Source: Bradyrhizobium viridifuturi
GTDB taxonomy: Bacteria; Pseudomonadota; Alphaproteobacteria; Rhizobiales; Xanthobacteraceae
Reading direction: 5' to 3'
NCBI RefSeq assembly: GCF_001238275.1
Contig: NZ_LGTB01000002.1
Location: 1-64,000, forward strand
DNA length: 64,000 nucleotides
Shown: piece by piece, positions 23,539 to 33,488 of the stretch
Layout: every line of letters starts with the position of its first letter
Position numbering within the stretch: position 1 is the stretch's first letter
Program-made: the position numbers and the translations under genes
The notes under the pieces: model-generated
What the model was told of the DNA's origin: nothing
What the model saw: only the letters and a program-made list of their open reading frames with translations
Database searches by the model: none

Positions 23539-24552
23539 ATGCTCGATCGCACGCGCCGTGCCGCGCTTCCAAAGCATCATTCGATGTCTGTTCCCCGGAC
23601 GATGTTCGCCGCGGCCATCGACCGTTTCGGCGGCCCCGATTTGATCACCGGTCACGCGCTGCCAGTGCCAACGTTGGATGCCGGCGAAGTTTTGATCGCC
23701 GTTGATACAGCCGGCGTCGGGGGATGGGACGCCGATATCCGCGACGGACTATATGCCCCTCGCAAGCCGCATTTTCCTCTTGTGCTGGGCTTCGACGGCG
23801 CCGGCGTTGTCGCTGCCGTCGGAGCCGGGGTTCGCCGGCTCAGGGCCGGCGATCAGGTCTATTCTTATAGCTGGCAGAATCCGAAAGGCGGATTTTATGC
23901 TGAATATGTCGCGGTGGCCGCCGATAACGTGGCGCCGATTCCGAAGCGGCTCGACCTGCGGCACGCCGGCGCTATTCCCATTACCGGGCTCACCGCCCTC
24001 CAAGGCATCGATGATGCGCTCGGATTGAAGAAGGATGAGATCGTGATCATTCACGGGGCGTCAGGAGGGGCGGGAACCCTCGCTATACAGTTTGCAAGAC
24101 TGCGCGGCGCTCGCGTGTTTGCCACGGCATCGGGCAAGGAAGGCGTCGAGCTGGTGCAAGAAATGGGAGCCCATGCGGCGGTCGATGGAAAACGTGTCCA
24201 CATCGACGACGCCGCAAGGCGTTTTGCACCCGATGGCGTTGATGCCGTGCTGGCGTTTGCCGGCGGCGACGCGCTGGAGCAATGCCTCAATGTGCTCCGG
24301 CCTGACGGCCGTCTGGCCCATCCGAATGGCATCGAGCCAGCGCCAAAGAAGCGGCGCGGCATGACTTTGATCCGATACGACGCAGTTGCCGGGGTTCGCG
24401 AATTCGAGCGTCTCGGCTCGGCTGTTCAAGCTGCAAGGCTCAAGATCCCGATCGCCGAATGCTATCCGCTCGTCAAGGCTGGGAAAGCGCATCAGCGCCT
24501 TGCGGAAGGCCACGTGCTGGGCAAGATTGTGCTCGCAATCCACGGCACATGA
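23539..24552 (+). CDS. Zinc-independent quinone oxidoreductase/alcohol dehydrogenase (MDR family)
   Basis: About 337 residues. N-terminal GroES-like domain (MFAAAIDRFGGPDLITGHAL, FPLVLGFDGAGVVAAVGAGV) and a Rossmann domain with NADPH site IIHGASGGAGTLAIQFARLR. The structural zinc Cys residues are absent, so it belongs to the quinone-oxidoreductase branch that reduces quinones or enones with NADPH. Several in-frame ATGs exist; 23539 has GAGGA eight bases upstream, while 23602 gives the shortest typical protein. An FNR-type box lies upstream. Confidence 0.88.
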   Translation: MLDRTRRAALPKHHSMSVPRTMFAAAIDRFGGPDLITGHALPVPTLDAGEVLIAVDTAGVGGWDADIRDGLYAPRKPHFPLVLGFDGAGVVAAVGAGVRRLRAGDQVYSYSWQNPKGGFYAEYVAVAADNVAPIPKRLDLRHAGAIPITGLTALQGIDDALGLKKDEIVIIHGASGGAGTLAIQFARLRGARVFATASGKEGVELVQEMGAHAAVDGKRVHIDDAARRFAPDGVDAVLAFAGGDALEQCLNVLRPDGRLAHPNGIEPAPKKRRGMTLIRYDAVAGVREFERLGSAVQAARLKIPIAECYPLVKAGKAHQRLAEGHVLGKIVLAIHGT

Positions 24553-24655
24553 ATAGGCCCACTGCGGCACAGCTGAGAATCGCGATGAAAGGCAAGAAGG
24601 AAGCGTGCCGCGGTTCCTTCGCGTGGAAACATCTGCACTATGCGCCCTCTAATCG

Positions 24656-24669
24656 TTGACGCTCATCAA
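24656..24669 (+). promoter_or_regulatory. FNR/FixK-type box (LuxR-like remnant/DUF6894)
   Basis: TTGACGCTCATCAA, a near-perfect palindrome 112 bases before the TTG start at 24782. TACTCA about 30 bases downstream could be the -10. Confidence 0.6.
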
Positions 24670-24781
24670 CGGAATGTCGCGGATTTCGATGTACTCAGTG
24701 TTAAAGAAGCAGCCGATCATTGTGCACGCGGTATTTCGCGCGCCTTGTCTTGTCTTCACTTATTAATGATGGAGGATACGA

Positions 24782-25012
24782 TTGCCGAAGACCTCCCTTG
24801 TTTCAATCATCAACGACGCAGCCTCCTCGCCCGAGGCGTGGCCGGAAGCGTTAAACACGTTGACTGAGGCGGCCGGCGTCGGTGGCGCTGCATTAATCAT
24901 TTCGAACAAGACCACTCGACTGGTAGAAGAGGCCTGCTTTTCCGGCTTAGCGCCGGGTTCAGATCCGACTACGTTCGACATTACGCTGCCGTGGATCCCT
25001 ACGCGCCAATGA
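24782..25012 (+). pseudogene. N-terminal sensor part of a LuxR-type regulator, frameshifted
   Basis: A TTG start behind GGAGG. The frame LVSIINDAASSPEAWPEALN, TEAAGVGGAALIISNKTTRL is the start of a sensor domain common in rhizobial LuxR-family regulators. Near 24980 one base is missing. In the next frame the text goes on as HYAAVDPYAPMIDTNWTRLS, inside the gene at 24991. The two pieces together form one sensor domain with its HTH lost. Confidence 0.65.
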
Positions 25013-25527
25013 TCGACACAAATTGGACAAGGCTTTCTGAATGTCTTCCAGCCTCGACGCTGCGGATAAGCGAGTGGTACAATGATTTCGTGCTGACGTG
25101 CGGGGTATCCGATATCCTCGGCGTCCGGCTGGCGGAAACGCCGCATCATCGGGTCATCTTCGGTATTCACCAGCGGATCGGCCGCAGCTTTTCCGGCGAG
25201 GTCGAGCGGGTCATCGATCTCGTCAACGTCTCGCTGAGGCATGCGGCCTTACGTCATGTCGAACGTCTTGCGCCGCCACGATGGAAACCATTCGGTCAGT
25301 CCCAAACGAAGGCCGCAGCTGGAGCGAACAGGTACTATTTCCACATTGAGAACGGCAGCCGATACCCAGACGAGACGGGATCTACTTTTTCTTCCCTTGA
25401 AGACGCGATGGCCAATGGAGTTGCCCTTGCGAGGGAACTCGCAGAGGATGGCACCTGGCATGGTTTCTACGTCGTCGTGGCTGACCGGCAGGGTCGGGAA
25501 ATTGGCCGAATCCGGATAGGTCTCTAG
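24991..25527 (+). CDS. LuxR-type sensor domain remnant fused to DUF6894
   Basis: A 178-residue frame in two parts. Residues 1-95 (DPYAPMIDTNWTRLSECLPA, SEWYNDFVLTCGVSDILGVR, RVIDLVNVSLRHAALRHVER) are the second half of the LuxR-type sensor begun at 24782. Residues ~112-178 (NRYYFHIENGSRYPDETGST, REIGRIRIGL) are a complete DUF6894 domain, where an HTH would normally follow. Whether translation starts here or reaches it from 24782 is uncertain because of the indel near 24980. This is a rare domain pairing or a product of rearrangement. Confidence 0.6.
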   Translation: MDPYAPMIDTNWTRLSECLPASTLRISEWYNDFVLTCGVSDILGVRLAETPHHRVIFGIHQRIGRSFSGEVERVIDLVNVSLRHAALRHVERLAPPRWKPFGQSQTKAAAGANRYYFHIENGSRYPDETGSTFSSLEDAMANGVALARELAEDGTWHGFYVVVADRQGREIGRIRIGL

Positions 25528-25546
25528 GCACCACTTCCAGAAGCTG

Positions 25547-25560
25547 TTGACGGCTGTCAT
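25547..25560 (+). promoter_or_regulatory. FNR/FixK-type box (TMEM175-like channel)
   Basis: TTGACGGCTGTCAT, only 35 bases before the ATG at 25596. Activation from -41.5 would put the transcript start at about that ATG, so the mRNA may be leaderless. Confidence 0.55.
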
Positions 25561-25595
25561 GGACTGAAACGGGGTCACGCGCTTGGTAAGACCCG

Positions 25596-26342
25596 ATGAA
25601 CACCAACCAGCAGGAAGCAGGCCGGACCGCCGGGGTCGAACAGAGTTCGCCGTGGCCCCATGTGCGGTTGGCAGAGACTGATCGGCTTGAGACGTTCAGC
25701 GACAGCGTTCTGTCGATCACGATTACCCTTCTTGTCGCCGAGATCGTCCGGCCCGAACACGGTCCCGGCCAGCTTTTGGAAAGGCTCGCCGCCCAGTGGG
25801 CAAGCTACATCGCGTTTCTAGCCTCGTTCTGCTACACCGGCGTCATCTGGCTAAACCATCGTGCGGTGTTTGCGCGAGTGCGCTATTGCGACCGCAGCCT
25901 TCATCTGGCTAACCTCTTCCTGCTATTCACGTCGGCGCTGATCCCCTTTCCTACAGCGATCCTTTCGACGGCTATCCAGAGTGGCAACGAATTTGACGCC
26001 AGAATAGCAGTCGCCCTCTATGCCGGCATCGCCGGAGCCATGTGTTTGGCCTGGCTCACCCTGTTTCATGTTCTAAGCATCCATCCCTACTTGGTCGAGA
26101 CTGGCGTAGACCAAGGCTTCTTTCCCAGAGAGCGCGTGCGTGCCACGCTTGGTGTTATCGCCTATACGGTCGCGGGCGCGGCGGGTTGGCTATCAACGCC
26201 AAAAGTCGCCCTGCTAATCTTTCTTGCGCTGCCGGTCTTTTACGGCATTACCAGTGAGGGGCTGACCGAAACAGGCATACGCCTTCAATTCGGAAAGGCC
26301 CGCCGAGCAACTCTCATCAGTCGCAGCAAACTTTCCGAATGA
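25596..26342 (+). CDS. TMEM175 family potassium channel-like protein (DUF1211)
   Basis: A 248-residue membrane protein with about six spans. The family signature RLETFSDSVLSITITLLVAE lies in the first span (FSD, then T on the helix face that lines the pore). The second hallmark is IAFLASFCYTGVIWLNHRAV. Bacterial TMEM175 proteins are tetrameric K+-permeable channels. No Shine-Dalgarno is obvious before the ATG, in keeping with a leaderless start predicted from the FNR-type box. Confidence 0.85.
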   Translation: MNTNQQEAGRTAGVEQSSPWPHVRLAETDRLETFSDSVLSITITLLVAEIVRPEHGPGQLLERLAAQWASYIAFLASFCYTGVIWLNHRAVFARVRYCDRSLHLANLFLLFTSALIPFPTAILSTAIQSGNEFDARIAVALYAGIAGAMCLAWLTLFHVLSIHPYLVETGVDQGFFPRERVRATLGVIAYTVAGAAGWLSTPKVALLIFLALPVFYGITSEGLTETGIRLQFGKARRATLISRSKLSE

Positions 26343-26584
26343 CCGCTGGAATGGACCGCGGTCGAACGCCCCTTCTTGCAGCTTCCACAGCCGACCGCCA
26401 ATAGGCCCGCATCGTTTGATCGGCAAGCGATCGCATTTGGCAGCGAGTTTATCGCCATTCCAGACCTGCCTGAGCGGCTCCGCATTGGCGCGCAGAGGCC
26501 GCGCACGACCTAGGCGCGCCTTTCAGTGTTTGGCGAGCATGACGATGTGCTGGAGCGGGCATCTCCGGCACAGCAAATATCGGC

Positions 26585-27214
26585 TCACGCCCGCCCTGCA
26601 AAGCTCGCCAAGACCCAAAGCCGGACAGCCTCGGCGACCTGGTGCACACCCAACCGGTCCATCATACGTGAGCGGTGAATCTCGACCGTACGCACACTGA
26701 TACCAAGATCGAAGGCAATGACCTTGTTTTGCTCCCCGGCCACGAGCGCCTCAAGAACCTGCCGCTCGCGTGGGCTGAGCTTACCGATCAACGCTGCCGC
26801 CATAGCAATATCATCGATCCGGCCCGCCGCCGCGCCGGTCTTCAGCGCGGACTCAATCGCCACTATCAGGTCGTCGTCGCTATAGGGCTTTTCAATGAAG
26901 TCCGCAGCTCCTGCCTTCATCGCTCGGACCGCGGTCTGCACGTCGCCTTGAGCCGTCACCACAATGACCGGCAAGTCCGGGTTTACCAGCCGAAGGCAAG
27001 CCTGAACCTCGAAGCCGTCCGTCTCCGGCATACGAAGATCCAGCAGAACGCAGCCGCCGGGTAAGCTGCCCGCGACGTCGAGGAACGATTTTGGTGTTGC
27101 ATACGATGTCACCTGGAAACCGACCGCATCCAGCAGCCGCTCCAGCGATCGGCGGATCGCCGGGTCGTCATCAATAACGTAAATGAAACGTTCGGCTGCC
27201 ACCGATTGACTCAT
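26585..27214 (-). CDS. FixJ/NodW-type response regulator
   Basis: A 209-residue two-domain regulator. The receiver domain has the acidic pair in FIYVIDDDPAIRRSLERLLD, the phosphorylated Asp in GCVLLDLRMPETDGFEVQ, Thr in VIVVTAQGDVQ and Lys in FIEKPYSDDDL. The LuxR-type HTH is LSPRERQVLEALVAGEQNKV, IAFDLGISVRTVEIHRSRMM. It overlaps the kinase stop by four bases, so it is the partner of the kinase at 27211-28942. The FixJ class in rhizobia answers oxygen or redox signals. Confidence 0.9.
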   Translation of the reverse strand: MSQSVAAERFIYVIDDDPAIRRSLERLLDAVGFQVTSYATPKSFLDVAGSLPGGCVLLDLRMPETDGFEVQACLRLVNPDLPVIVVTAQGDVQTAVRAMKAGAADFIEKPYSDDDLIVAIESALKTGAAAGRIDDIAMAAALIGKLSPRERQVLEALVAGEQNKVIAFDLGISVRTVEIHRSRMMDRLGVHQVAEAVRLWVLASFAGRA

Positions 27215-28942
27215 TGTTCCAGCGGGACGGGCAGCGTCATGCGAAAGATTGCTCCACCGCCGCGATTGGGTTCATACCTCAGCTCTCCGCGATGGGCCTC
27301 GACGATCGAGCGGCAGATCGAGAGGCCCAGTCCCATGCCATCGATTTTTGTGGTGTGGAATGGCTCGAAGAGGTGTTCGACAATGCCGTCCGGCAGCCCC
27401 GAGCCACGATCTGCCACAGCGACCTCAATCGACTTGTGATCGAGGCGCGCCGTGACGACTTCCAGCTCGCGCCACTCGCTCTGCGCCATCGCCTCCTGCG
27501 CATTGCGTATCAGGTTAAGCATGACCTGCTGCAGTTGAACCCGGTTTGCAAGTACCGCATCGGCGCGCGGATCGAAGCGCAGCCGGACCTGCACACCGTG
27601 CGGCCCGGTTCCCACCAAGGCAAGATCAGTGGCTTCACGGATCAGCTCGGGCAGGTTTTCGATCCGCATTTCTGTCTCGCCGCGCGTAACGAAGTCTCGC
27701 AGCCTCCGAATGATCTCGCCGGCGCGCAGCGCCTGATCGGCGGCTTCGCCAAGCACATCGCGCACAGTGTCGACTTTGTGTGGCGCACCATTTGCCATCA
27801 TTCGCGCCCGGCGTTAACCAGATTGGTCAACGCAGTCAGCGGCTGGTTCAATTCATGCGCCAACGCGCCGGCCATCTGACCCGCTGCGCTCAGCCGGGAC
27901 GCATGATAGAGCTCCGCTTGTGTCTGCTGCGCGCGGACATCCGCGCGTACGCGCTCCTCAGCTTCGAGCGTCAGTCGTTCGAGCGCTGCCGCCAATGCCG
28001 ATGTCCGTTCCGTCACCCGCTGCTCCAACGACTCGTTGAGGCGTCGGAGATCACTCTCCAGCTTTTTCTGAGGCCTCAGATCTCGGCTGACGGTCGCCAT
28101 GTTAGTAGGATGGCCCGTGCGCGTGTCGTCGATGCGGAACCAATCGACCAGGAATGGAATGATTTCACCCGTTCTGAAGTGGCGGAAGTGGAGTTCGCCG
28201 AGCCAGCGTCCGGTTCCCATCACCGTTGGAAGCGCCTCGCCAAGCGCCCGACGCCGCTCATGGGGGGCCATGAAATCGAAGATGCTAAGCCGCTGCGCTT
28301 CCTCAGTGCCGGAAAGACCGAGGAGGTCCAAGGCGCCTTATTGACGTATTGCGGCGTGCCCTCTAGATCGGCGAAACCAATGAACTCGGATGATCGCTCA
28401 ATTACGCTCGCCAGACGCCGTTGCTCCGCCTCGGCGTGCCAGCGTTGGATAGCGAGCGTTGCATGGTTCGCCGCAATTCCGAGAAGGAGCCGGTCCGTCT
28501 CGCTCGGAAATTGCGGATTGACGGAACCTGCGACGATCCCGGCGTCTCCGCCAAAGCCCATCGGCGCCGTCACGATCCGTAACGTTCCCTTCCCGAGCGG
28601 GTTGTCGATTACGCATATCTGCTCGCGCCTTTCGCGCGACGCACCGCGGAGGATGTGTTCAATGTGACCAGACGATGCAGTGGATACCGCTTGGCTCGTG
28701 CGCATCACCTCGGCCACCGGTTCGTCGCGCAACCCCGGCACAGTCACGCAAATGACGTCGGCATTAAGCATCGAGAGCAAGGCGGCCGCCGCGCTGTCGG
28801 CGATCTGCCGCGAATTGTAGTCCTTCCAGATTGCCGGCAGCGTCGACAGCGCGACGAGATCGCGGATGCAGCGCCTGAGCTCTTGCGGCTCGGAAAGCTT
28901 ATCGACCCAAGGCATGTCTCCCGATCCAATCCGCCGCAACAC
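27211..28942 (-). pseudogene. FixL-like sensor histidine kinase, two frameshifts
   Basis: One kinase in three frames. 28942 to about 28345 is a GAF-like sensor (AALLSMLNADVICVTVPGLR) and the start of a PAS domain (VIERSSEFIGFADLEGTPQY). 28331-27798 is the rest of PAS, a coiled coil and the HisKA box (AGALAHELNQPLTALTNLV). 27801-27211 is the ATPase (N box NLIRNAQEAM, G1 DRGSGLPDG, G2 GMGLGLSICRSIVEAHRGEL). At both joins one G/C is missing (near 28330, GCG-CCTTGG; near 27803, GCGC-GAATG), and restoring it gives a continuous protein. There is no heme-PAS His motif, so the signal need not be oxygen. Confidence 0.85.
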
Positions 28943-29473
28943 CGCAGAAGGGAACTACAATTGTGCCATCGCACCGATCGTTGTCGGCGCCCCCCTCTGC
29001 AAAGCACGGCTTCACGGGCTGGAGGTGCGACTAAATGCCTGGAAAGACCTCTGCGGGAATGCGTTGCGAATGCGATTGGCGCACTGAGACATGACGAGGT
29101 TCCCTGTGTAAGTTTGGCAGGAGCGCAGGAGCGTCTCTCAGCCACTGATGCCATGAAGTCTCTCAGTGATAGCAATGTTAGCCCTGCTGATCCGAAATAG
29201 CCAGCAAGCATTTAGTTCCTGACGGACAGACAGTTTCTTGGGAAACTGAGTAGGATTCAGTCACCCAGCGAGTAATGGGGCGGTCACGCGGGGAGGGGCT
29301 GACCAGCAAGATGTCGCGCGAACGCGCTTTGATGCCCGTCGGATCGCGCTGGCAGGAATAGCAAAACTGACTACGTAGAATTACTTAATCTGCTTGGCCA
29401 TTATCTCCTCTTACATTTGCGCATCGTTTGGCGCGACAATGTTGCCGCGGCACGGCCCGCGGGAGCAAAAGCG
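28943..29473. other. Intergenic stretch without a supported gene
   Basis: About 530 bases between the divergent kinase and GAF genes. No frame is convincing and no TTGAC-type palindrome is present, so these two units seem not to belong to the FNR-box set. The frame 28744-29211 on minus is a shadow of the kinase. Confidence 0.35.
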
Positions 29474-30046
29474 ATGGCGAACCTCAAGAAGCCGCTCGAC
29501 GCTGCAACTGGGCAACGAATCGCCGCCCTGCAGCGGCTGAGGAATTCCGAGGATGTGGGTGCGGACCTGCTGCAGGTCCTCGATATCGCGATCGGTATAA
29601 CGGGTGCCGACATGGGCACACTGCAGCGTTTCGATGAAAGAGCCGACTGCCTGACAATTGTTGCCAGCCGCGGATTCTCGGCCGAAGCCCTGACTTTTTT
29701 CAGCGTTGTGCGCCGCGACACTAACACCACATGCGCCGCCGCGCTCATGCGACGCATGCGTGTGTTTGTCGAGGATATCTCCACGAGCTATCTGTTCGTG
29801 GGCACGCGCGAGCTCGATATGCTGCGTGCCAGCGGCATTGCTGCCGTACAATCCACGCCGCTCATCAGCAGCAACGGCCACCTCTGGGGCGTGTTCACAA
29901 CACACTTTCGCGAACCGCAGATAGAGAGCGAGTTCGATCATGTTCAGCTGGATCGGCTCGCCGTCCAGGTGGCGGACAGCCTGGAGCAACGAGAAGGCCT
30001 GGTGCCGCCAGCACTTTCACGGCAAGCAGGTCCCAGAGGACTTTGA
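29474..30046 (+). CDS. GAF-domain sensor protein
   Basis: A 190-residue protein with one GAF domain: DLLQVLDIAIGITGADMGTL, CLTIVASRGFSAEALTFFSV, FVEDISTSYLFVG and GIAAVQSTPLISSNGHLWGV. There is no output domain. The start at ATG 29474 has GGGAG upstream. It lies 14 bases before the MEDS gene, so the two form an operon, divergent from the two-component pair. It probably binds a small ligand and acts through a partner. Confidence 0.82.
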   Translation: MANLKKPLDAATGQRIAALQRLRNSEDVGADLLQVLDIAIGITGADMGTLQRFDERADCLTIVASRGFSAEALTFFSVVRRDTNTTCAAALMRRMRVFVEDISTSYLFVGTRELDMLRASGIAAVQSTPLISSNGHLWGVFTTHFREPQIESEFDHVQLDRLAVQVADSLEQREGLVPPALSRQAGPRGL

Positions 30047-30060
30047 ACCGGGAGGCTGAC

Positions 30061-30708
30061 ATGAATTCAGTTGCCGAGCCCATTCCTTTTGGACGATCCA
30101 TGCTGCGCGAGCACCGGCATGTCTGCGCGTTCTTCAGTTCGGCAGTGGAGGAATACGACGCGTTGCTGCCGTTCATTTGCGACGGCATCAACTGCGGCCA
30201 GCGCGCGTATCATGTCCTCCCTTCCCAGCACAGGGAGGAGCACCTCAACTGGTTGCGCAACGCCGGCGTAGACGTGGAGAAGACGATGAAAAGCCGCCAG
30301 CTCGAAGTCGCGTTGCCGGAGGATACCTATCTCAAGACCGGACGCTTCGACAAGGACGCCATGCTCGTCCTGATCCAGGACGCGTTGAAGGCCGGCGCCG
30401 AGCTCGGCTTTCCACTGACGCGAATGATCGCGCACGCAGAAACGGCCGTGGACGACTGGAAGAGCGGCGTCGAGTGGGCCGAATACGAGATGCGACTCAA
30501 TAGCGTGCTGCCGAATTACGACGACCCGGTGATTTGCACCTTCGACGCCAATCTGCTGACGGCGCCGCATGCCTTCGATATTTTGCGAACGCACCCTATG
30601 GTCATCCTCGGCGGCGTCTTGATCGAGAACTCGTTCTTCTCGAGCCCGCAGGATTTTATCCGCGAAGTGCAGTCGCGAATCGGACCAAACCAGTCCTATC
30701 GGGCATAG
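30061..30708 (+). CDS. MEDS-domain (DcmR-like) sensory protein
   Basis: A 215-residue MEDS domain: HVCAFFSSAVEEYDALLPFI, DGINCGQRAYHVLPSQHREE, HLNWLRNAGVDVEKTMKSRQ, then ALKAGAELGFPLTRMIAHAE. MEDS is a sensor domain first seen in methanogens and in the dichloromethane regulator DcmR, often linked to kinases. Here it stands alone. GGGAGG lies nine bases before its ATG. It is co-transcribed with the GAF protein and may feed the nearby FixLJ-type pair. Confidence 0.85.
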   Translation: MNSVAEPIPFGRSMLREHRHVCAFFSSAVEEYDALLPFICDGINCGQRAYHVLPSQHREEHLNWLRNAGVDVEKTMKSRQLEVALPEDTYLKTGRFDKDAMLVLIQDALKAGAELGFPLTRMIAHAETAVDDWKSGVEWAEYEMRLNSVLPNYDDPVICTFDANLLTAPHAFDILRTHPMVILGGVLIENSFFSSPQDFIREVQSRIGPNQSYRA

Positions 30709-30756
30709 CTCGACGAAGCCTCAAGTTCATGACTGTCGCTGAGCTGCCGTCGCTTC

Positions 30757-30770
30757 TTGACCATCGTCAA
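30757..30770 (+). promoter_or_regulatory. FNR/FixK-type box (uvrA2)
   Basis: TTGACCATCGTCAA, a perfect palindrome. Activation from -41.5 puts the transcript start near 30805. This argues against a TTG start at 30801 and for the ATG at 30891. Confidence 0.65.
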
Positions 30771-30890
30771 TGACAAGAGGGCTCGCCGGATCAACCCTCC
30801 TTGCATTCCGGCCGGTACAACGGGAACGATGATGATCAAGAACGCCCGCTCAGGACGGAACTCCACTCGGCTGTCAAGCGTTTTCGCCAG

Positions 30891-33488
30891 ATGTTAGAAA
30901 TCAACAAGCCTCGTTCTCAAGAAGTCGCGGGCGAGGATCTGCGGGGTTTCGTCCGCGTGCGTGGAGCACGCGAGCATAATTTGAAGAGTGTCGATCTCGC
31001 CATTCCCCGCGATGCCATAGTGGTGTTTACCGGCGTGTCCGGCTCGGGCAAATCGTCGCTGGCCTTTGGAACGCTCTACGCGGAGGCGCAGCGGCGCTAT
31101 CTCGAATCTGTCTCGCCTTATGCGCGGCGTTTGTTTCACCAGATGGCGGTTCCCGAGGTTGACGAAATCGATGGCTTGCCGCCGGCAGTGGCCTTGCAGC
31201 AGCAGCGCGGGTCGCCTACCACGCGCTCTTCCGTCGGCAGTGTCACTACATTATCCAACCTGCTACGAATGCTGTACTCGCGCGCCGGCGACTATCCCCG
31301 GCACCAGGCGCATCTCGATGCCGAGGCTTTTTCGCCCAATACGCCGGCGGGAGCCTGTCCCCGATGCCATGGGCTCGGTCGGGTCTACGAGGTGACCGAA
31401 CGCTCCATGGTGCCGGATGATTCCAAAAGCATTCGCGAGCGGGCGATTGCAGCCTGGCCGCCCGCCTGGCATGGCGGCAACCTGCGCGACATGCTGACTT
31501 CGCTCGGCTACGACGTCGATCGTCCGTGGCGCGAATTGCCGAAGAAAGCCCGCGACTGGATCCTGTACACCGACGAGCAACCGGTGGTCCCGGTTTACAT
31601 CGGGTATGACGCGGATGAGGCGCGAAGGGCGATCAGACGCAAGGAGGAGCCCAGCTACCGCGGCAATTTCTCCAGCGCCAGGCGATATGTGCTGAACACC
31701 TTTGCCACCACCGCAAGCGCGTCGATCAAGAAGCGGGTATCGCGCTATATGGTAAGTACCGAATGCCCGCTCTGTCGTGGCAAGCGGCTTCGCCGCGAAT
31801 CGCTGTCGGTCAAGTTCGCCGGCTTCGATCTTGCCGATATCTCCAGGATTCCGTTGGCTACGCTGGCTGATCTCTTGCGCCCCTATGCGGAGGCCACCGG
31901 CCCTACCCTGACCAAGCTTAAGGCGCAGCATCCGGAGAAGGCGTTGGTGGTGCAGCGGATCGCTGAGGACTTCGGTGGCCGCCTCACGGTTCTGCTTGAC
32001 CTCGGGCTGGGCTATCTTTCGCTGGAGCGGAGTACCCCGACACTTTCTCCAGGCGAACTGCAGCGCCTGCGACTGGCAACCCAGGTGCGTTCCAATCTGT
32101 TCGGCGTCGTCTATGTGCTCGACGAGCCGTCCGCCGGACTTCATCCCGCGGACACCGAGGCGCTGTTGACAGCGCTCGCCCAATTGAAAGCCTCCGGCAA
32201 TTCGCTATTCGTGGTCGAACACGAGATCGACGTGATCCGGCACGCGGATTGGGTTGTCGATGTCGGGCCTGGCGCCGGCGAACTCGGTGGCCATGTACTC
32301 TATAGTGGTCCACTGCAAGGCTTCAAGCAGGTAGAAAACTCGCAAACGCGCCGTTACCTGTTCGGCGGCTACAGCGTGCCAAACCGAACGCCGCGCTCGC
32401 CCAAGGGCTGGTTGCGGCTGCGTGGCGTCAGCCGCAACAACCTCCGTGAACTCGATGTCGATTTTCCGTTGGGAGTATTCACCACCGTGACTGGCGTTTC
32501 CGGTTCAGGCAAGTCGAGCCTGGTGAGCCAGGTCCTGGTGGAATTGGTTGCAAGCCAGCTCGGTCATCCCCTCCCCTCGATCGACGATGAAGGCGACGAA
32601 CTCGAGCGGACCGTCGTGACCACACTCGGCGGCCGGATCGCGAGCGGAATGGAGGGCGTCAAGCGATTGGTGGTCGTCGACCAAAAGGCGATCGGACGCA
32701 CACCACGGTCCAACCTCGCGACCTACACGGGGCTGTTTGATTACGTTCGCAAAATCTTCGCGGCCACAAAGTCGGCGCGCGCCCGTCACTACGACGCTGG
32801 ACGCTTTTCCTTCAATGTTGCCAAGGGCCGCTGCGAGACCTGCGAGGGCGAAGGCTTCGTTTGCGTCGAATTGCTGTTCCTGCCCAGTGTGTATGCACCG
32901 TGCCCAACCTGTCATGGCGCTCGATACAACGCCAAAACCCTTGAAATCAAGTACCGCGATAAGAACATCGCCGACGTACTGGGAATGACGGTCGATGCCG
33001 CCTTCGCGTTCTTTGCTGAGGAAGCACAGGTGCGCCGGTCCCTCGATGTGCTGCGGCAGGTGGGCCTCGGCTATCTTCGACTTGGCCAGCCCGCCACGGA
33101 GCTTTCCGGCGGAGAGGCCCAGCGGATCAAGCTTGCTACCGAGTTGCAGAGGACTCAACGTGGTCAGACGCTCTACGTCCTTGACGAGCCCACCACGGGA
33201 CTACATCCGGCAGACGTCGAGAAGCTCATCACGCAACTCGACGGGCTGGTCGACGCCGGCAATACCGTCATCGTGGTCGAGCACGACATGCGCGTTAGCG
33301 CCGGCAGCGACTGGGTCATGGATATCGGCCCTGGTGCAGGTGACGAAGGCGGTCATGTGGTGGCGTTCGGCACGCCTGCCGAGGTCGCCGGGTCGTTCAT
33401 AAGCCGCACCGCGCCATACCTGTCGCGGTTCAGGGCCCGGTTCGCGGCCGACGCGTCAGCGTCCAATCGCCTCCCGGCGCCTCAGTAA
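30891..33488 (+). CDS. uvrA: UvrA-like ABC ATPase, UvrA2 class
   Basis: An 865-residue UvrA with two ABC modules: Walker [21 protein letters not shown] and [20 protein letters not shown], signatures [12 protein letters not shown] and [15 protein letters not shown], and zinc-finger pairs [16 protein letters not shown] and CETCEGEG...CPTCHG. The UvrB-binding domain and first zinc module that follow [13 protein letters not shown] in normal UvrA (~100 residues) are missing. That is the mark of UvrA2/DrrC-type proteins linked to DNA-damage or drug tolerance. The ATG at 30891 is chosen over the open frame from 30801 because of the promoter box. Confidence 0.9.
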   Translation: MLEINKPRSQEVAGEDLRGFVRVRGAREHNLKSVDLAIPRDAIVVFTGVSGSGKSSLAFGTLYAEAQRRYLESVSPYARRLFHQMAVPEVDEIDGLPPAVALQQQRGSPTTRSSVGSVTTLSNLLRMLYSRAGDYPRHQAHLDAEAFSPNTPAGACPRCHGLGRVYEVTERSMVPDDSKSIRERAIAAWPPAWHGGNLRDMLTSLGYDVDRPWRELPKKARDWILYTDEQPVVPVYIGYDADEARRAIRRKEEPSYRGNFSSARRYVLNTFATTASASIKKRVSRYMVSTECPLCRGKRLRRESLSVKFAGFDLADISRIPLATLADLLRPYAEATGPTLTKLKAQHPEKALVVQRIAEDFGGRLTVLLDLGLGYLSLERSTPTLSPGELQRLRLATQVRSNLFGVVYVLDEPSAGLHPADTEALLTALAQLKASGNSLFVVEHEIDVIRHADWVVDVGPGAGELGGHVLYSGPLQGFKQVENSQTRRYLFGGYSVPNRTPRSPKGWLRLRGVSRNNLRELDVDFPLGVFTTVTGVSGSGKSSLVSQVLVELVASQLGHPLPSIDDEGDELERTVVTTLGGRIASGMEGVKRLVVVDQKAIGRTPRSNLATYTGLFDYVRKIFAATKSARARHYDAGRFSFNVAKGRCETCEGEGFVCVELLFLPSVYAPCPTCHGARYNAKTLEIKYRDKNIADVLGMTVDAAFAFFAEEAQVRRSLDVLRQVGLGYLRLGQPATELSGGEAQRIKLATELQRTQRGQTLYVLDEPTTGLHPADVEKLITQLDGLVDAGNTVIVVEHDMRVSAGSDWVMDIGPGAGDEGGHVVAFGTPAEVAGSFISRTAPYLSRFRARFAADASASNRLPAPQ

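Noticed and set aside
29731..30060. Extension of the MEDS gene upstream to 29731
   Set aside because: It overlaps the GAF gene in another frame; the ATG at 30061 with GGGAGG is clearly the start.
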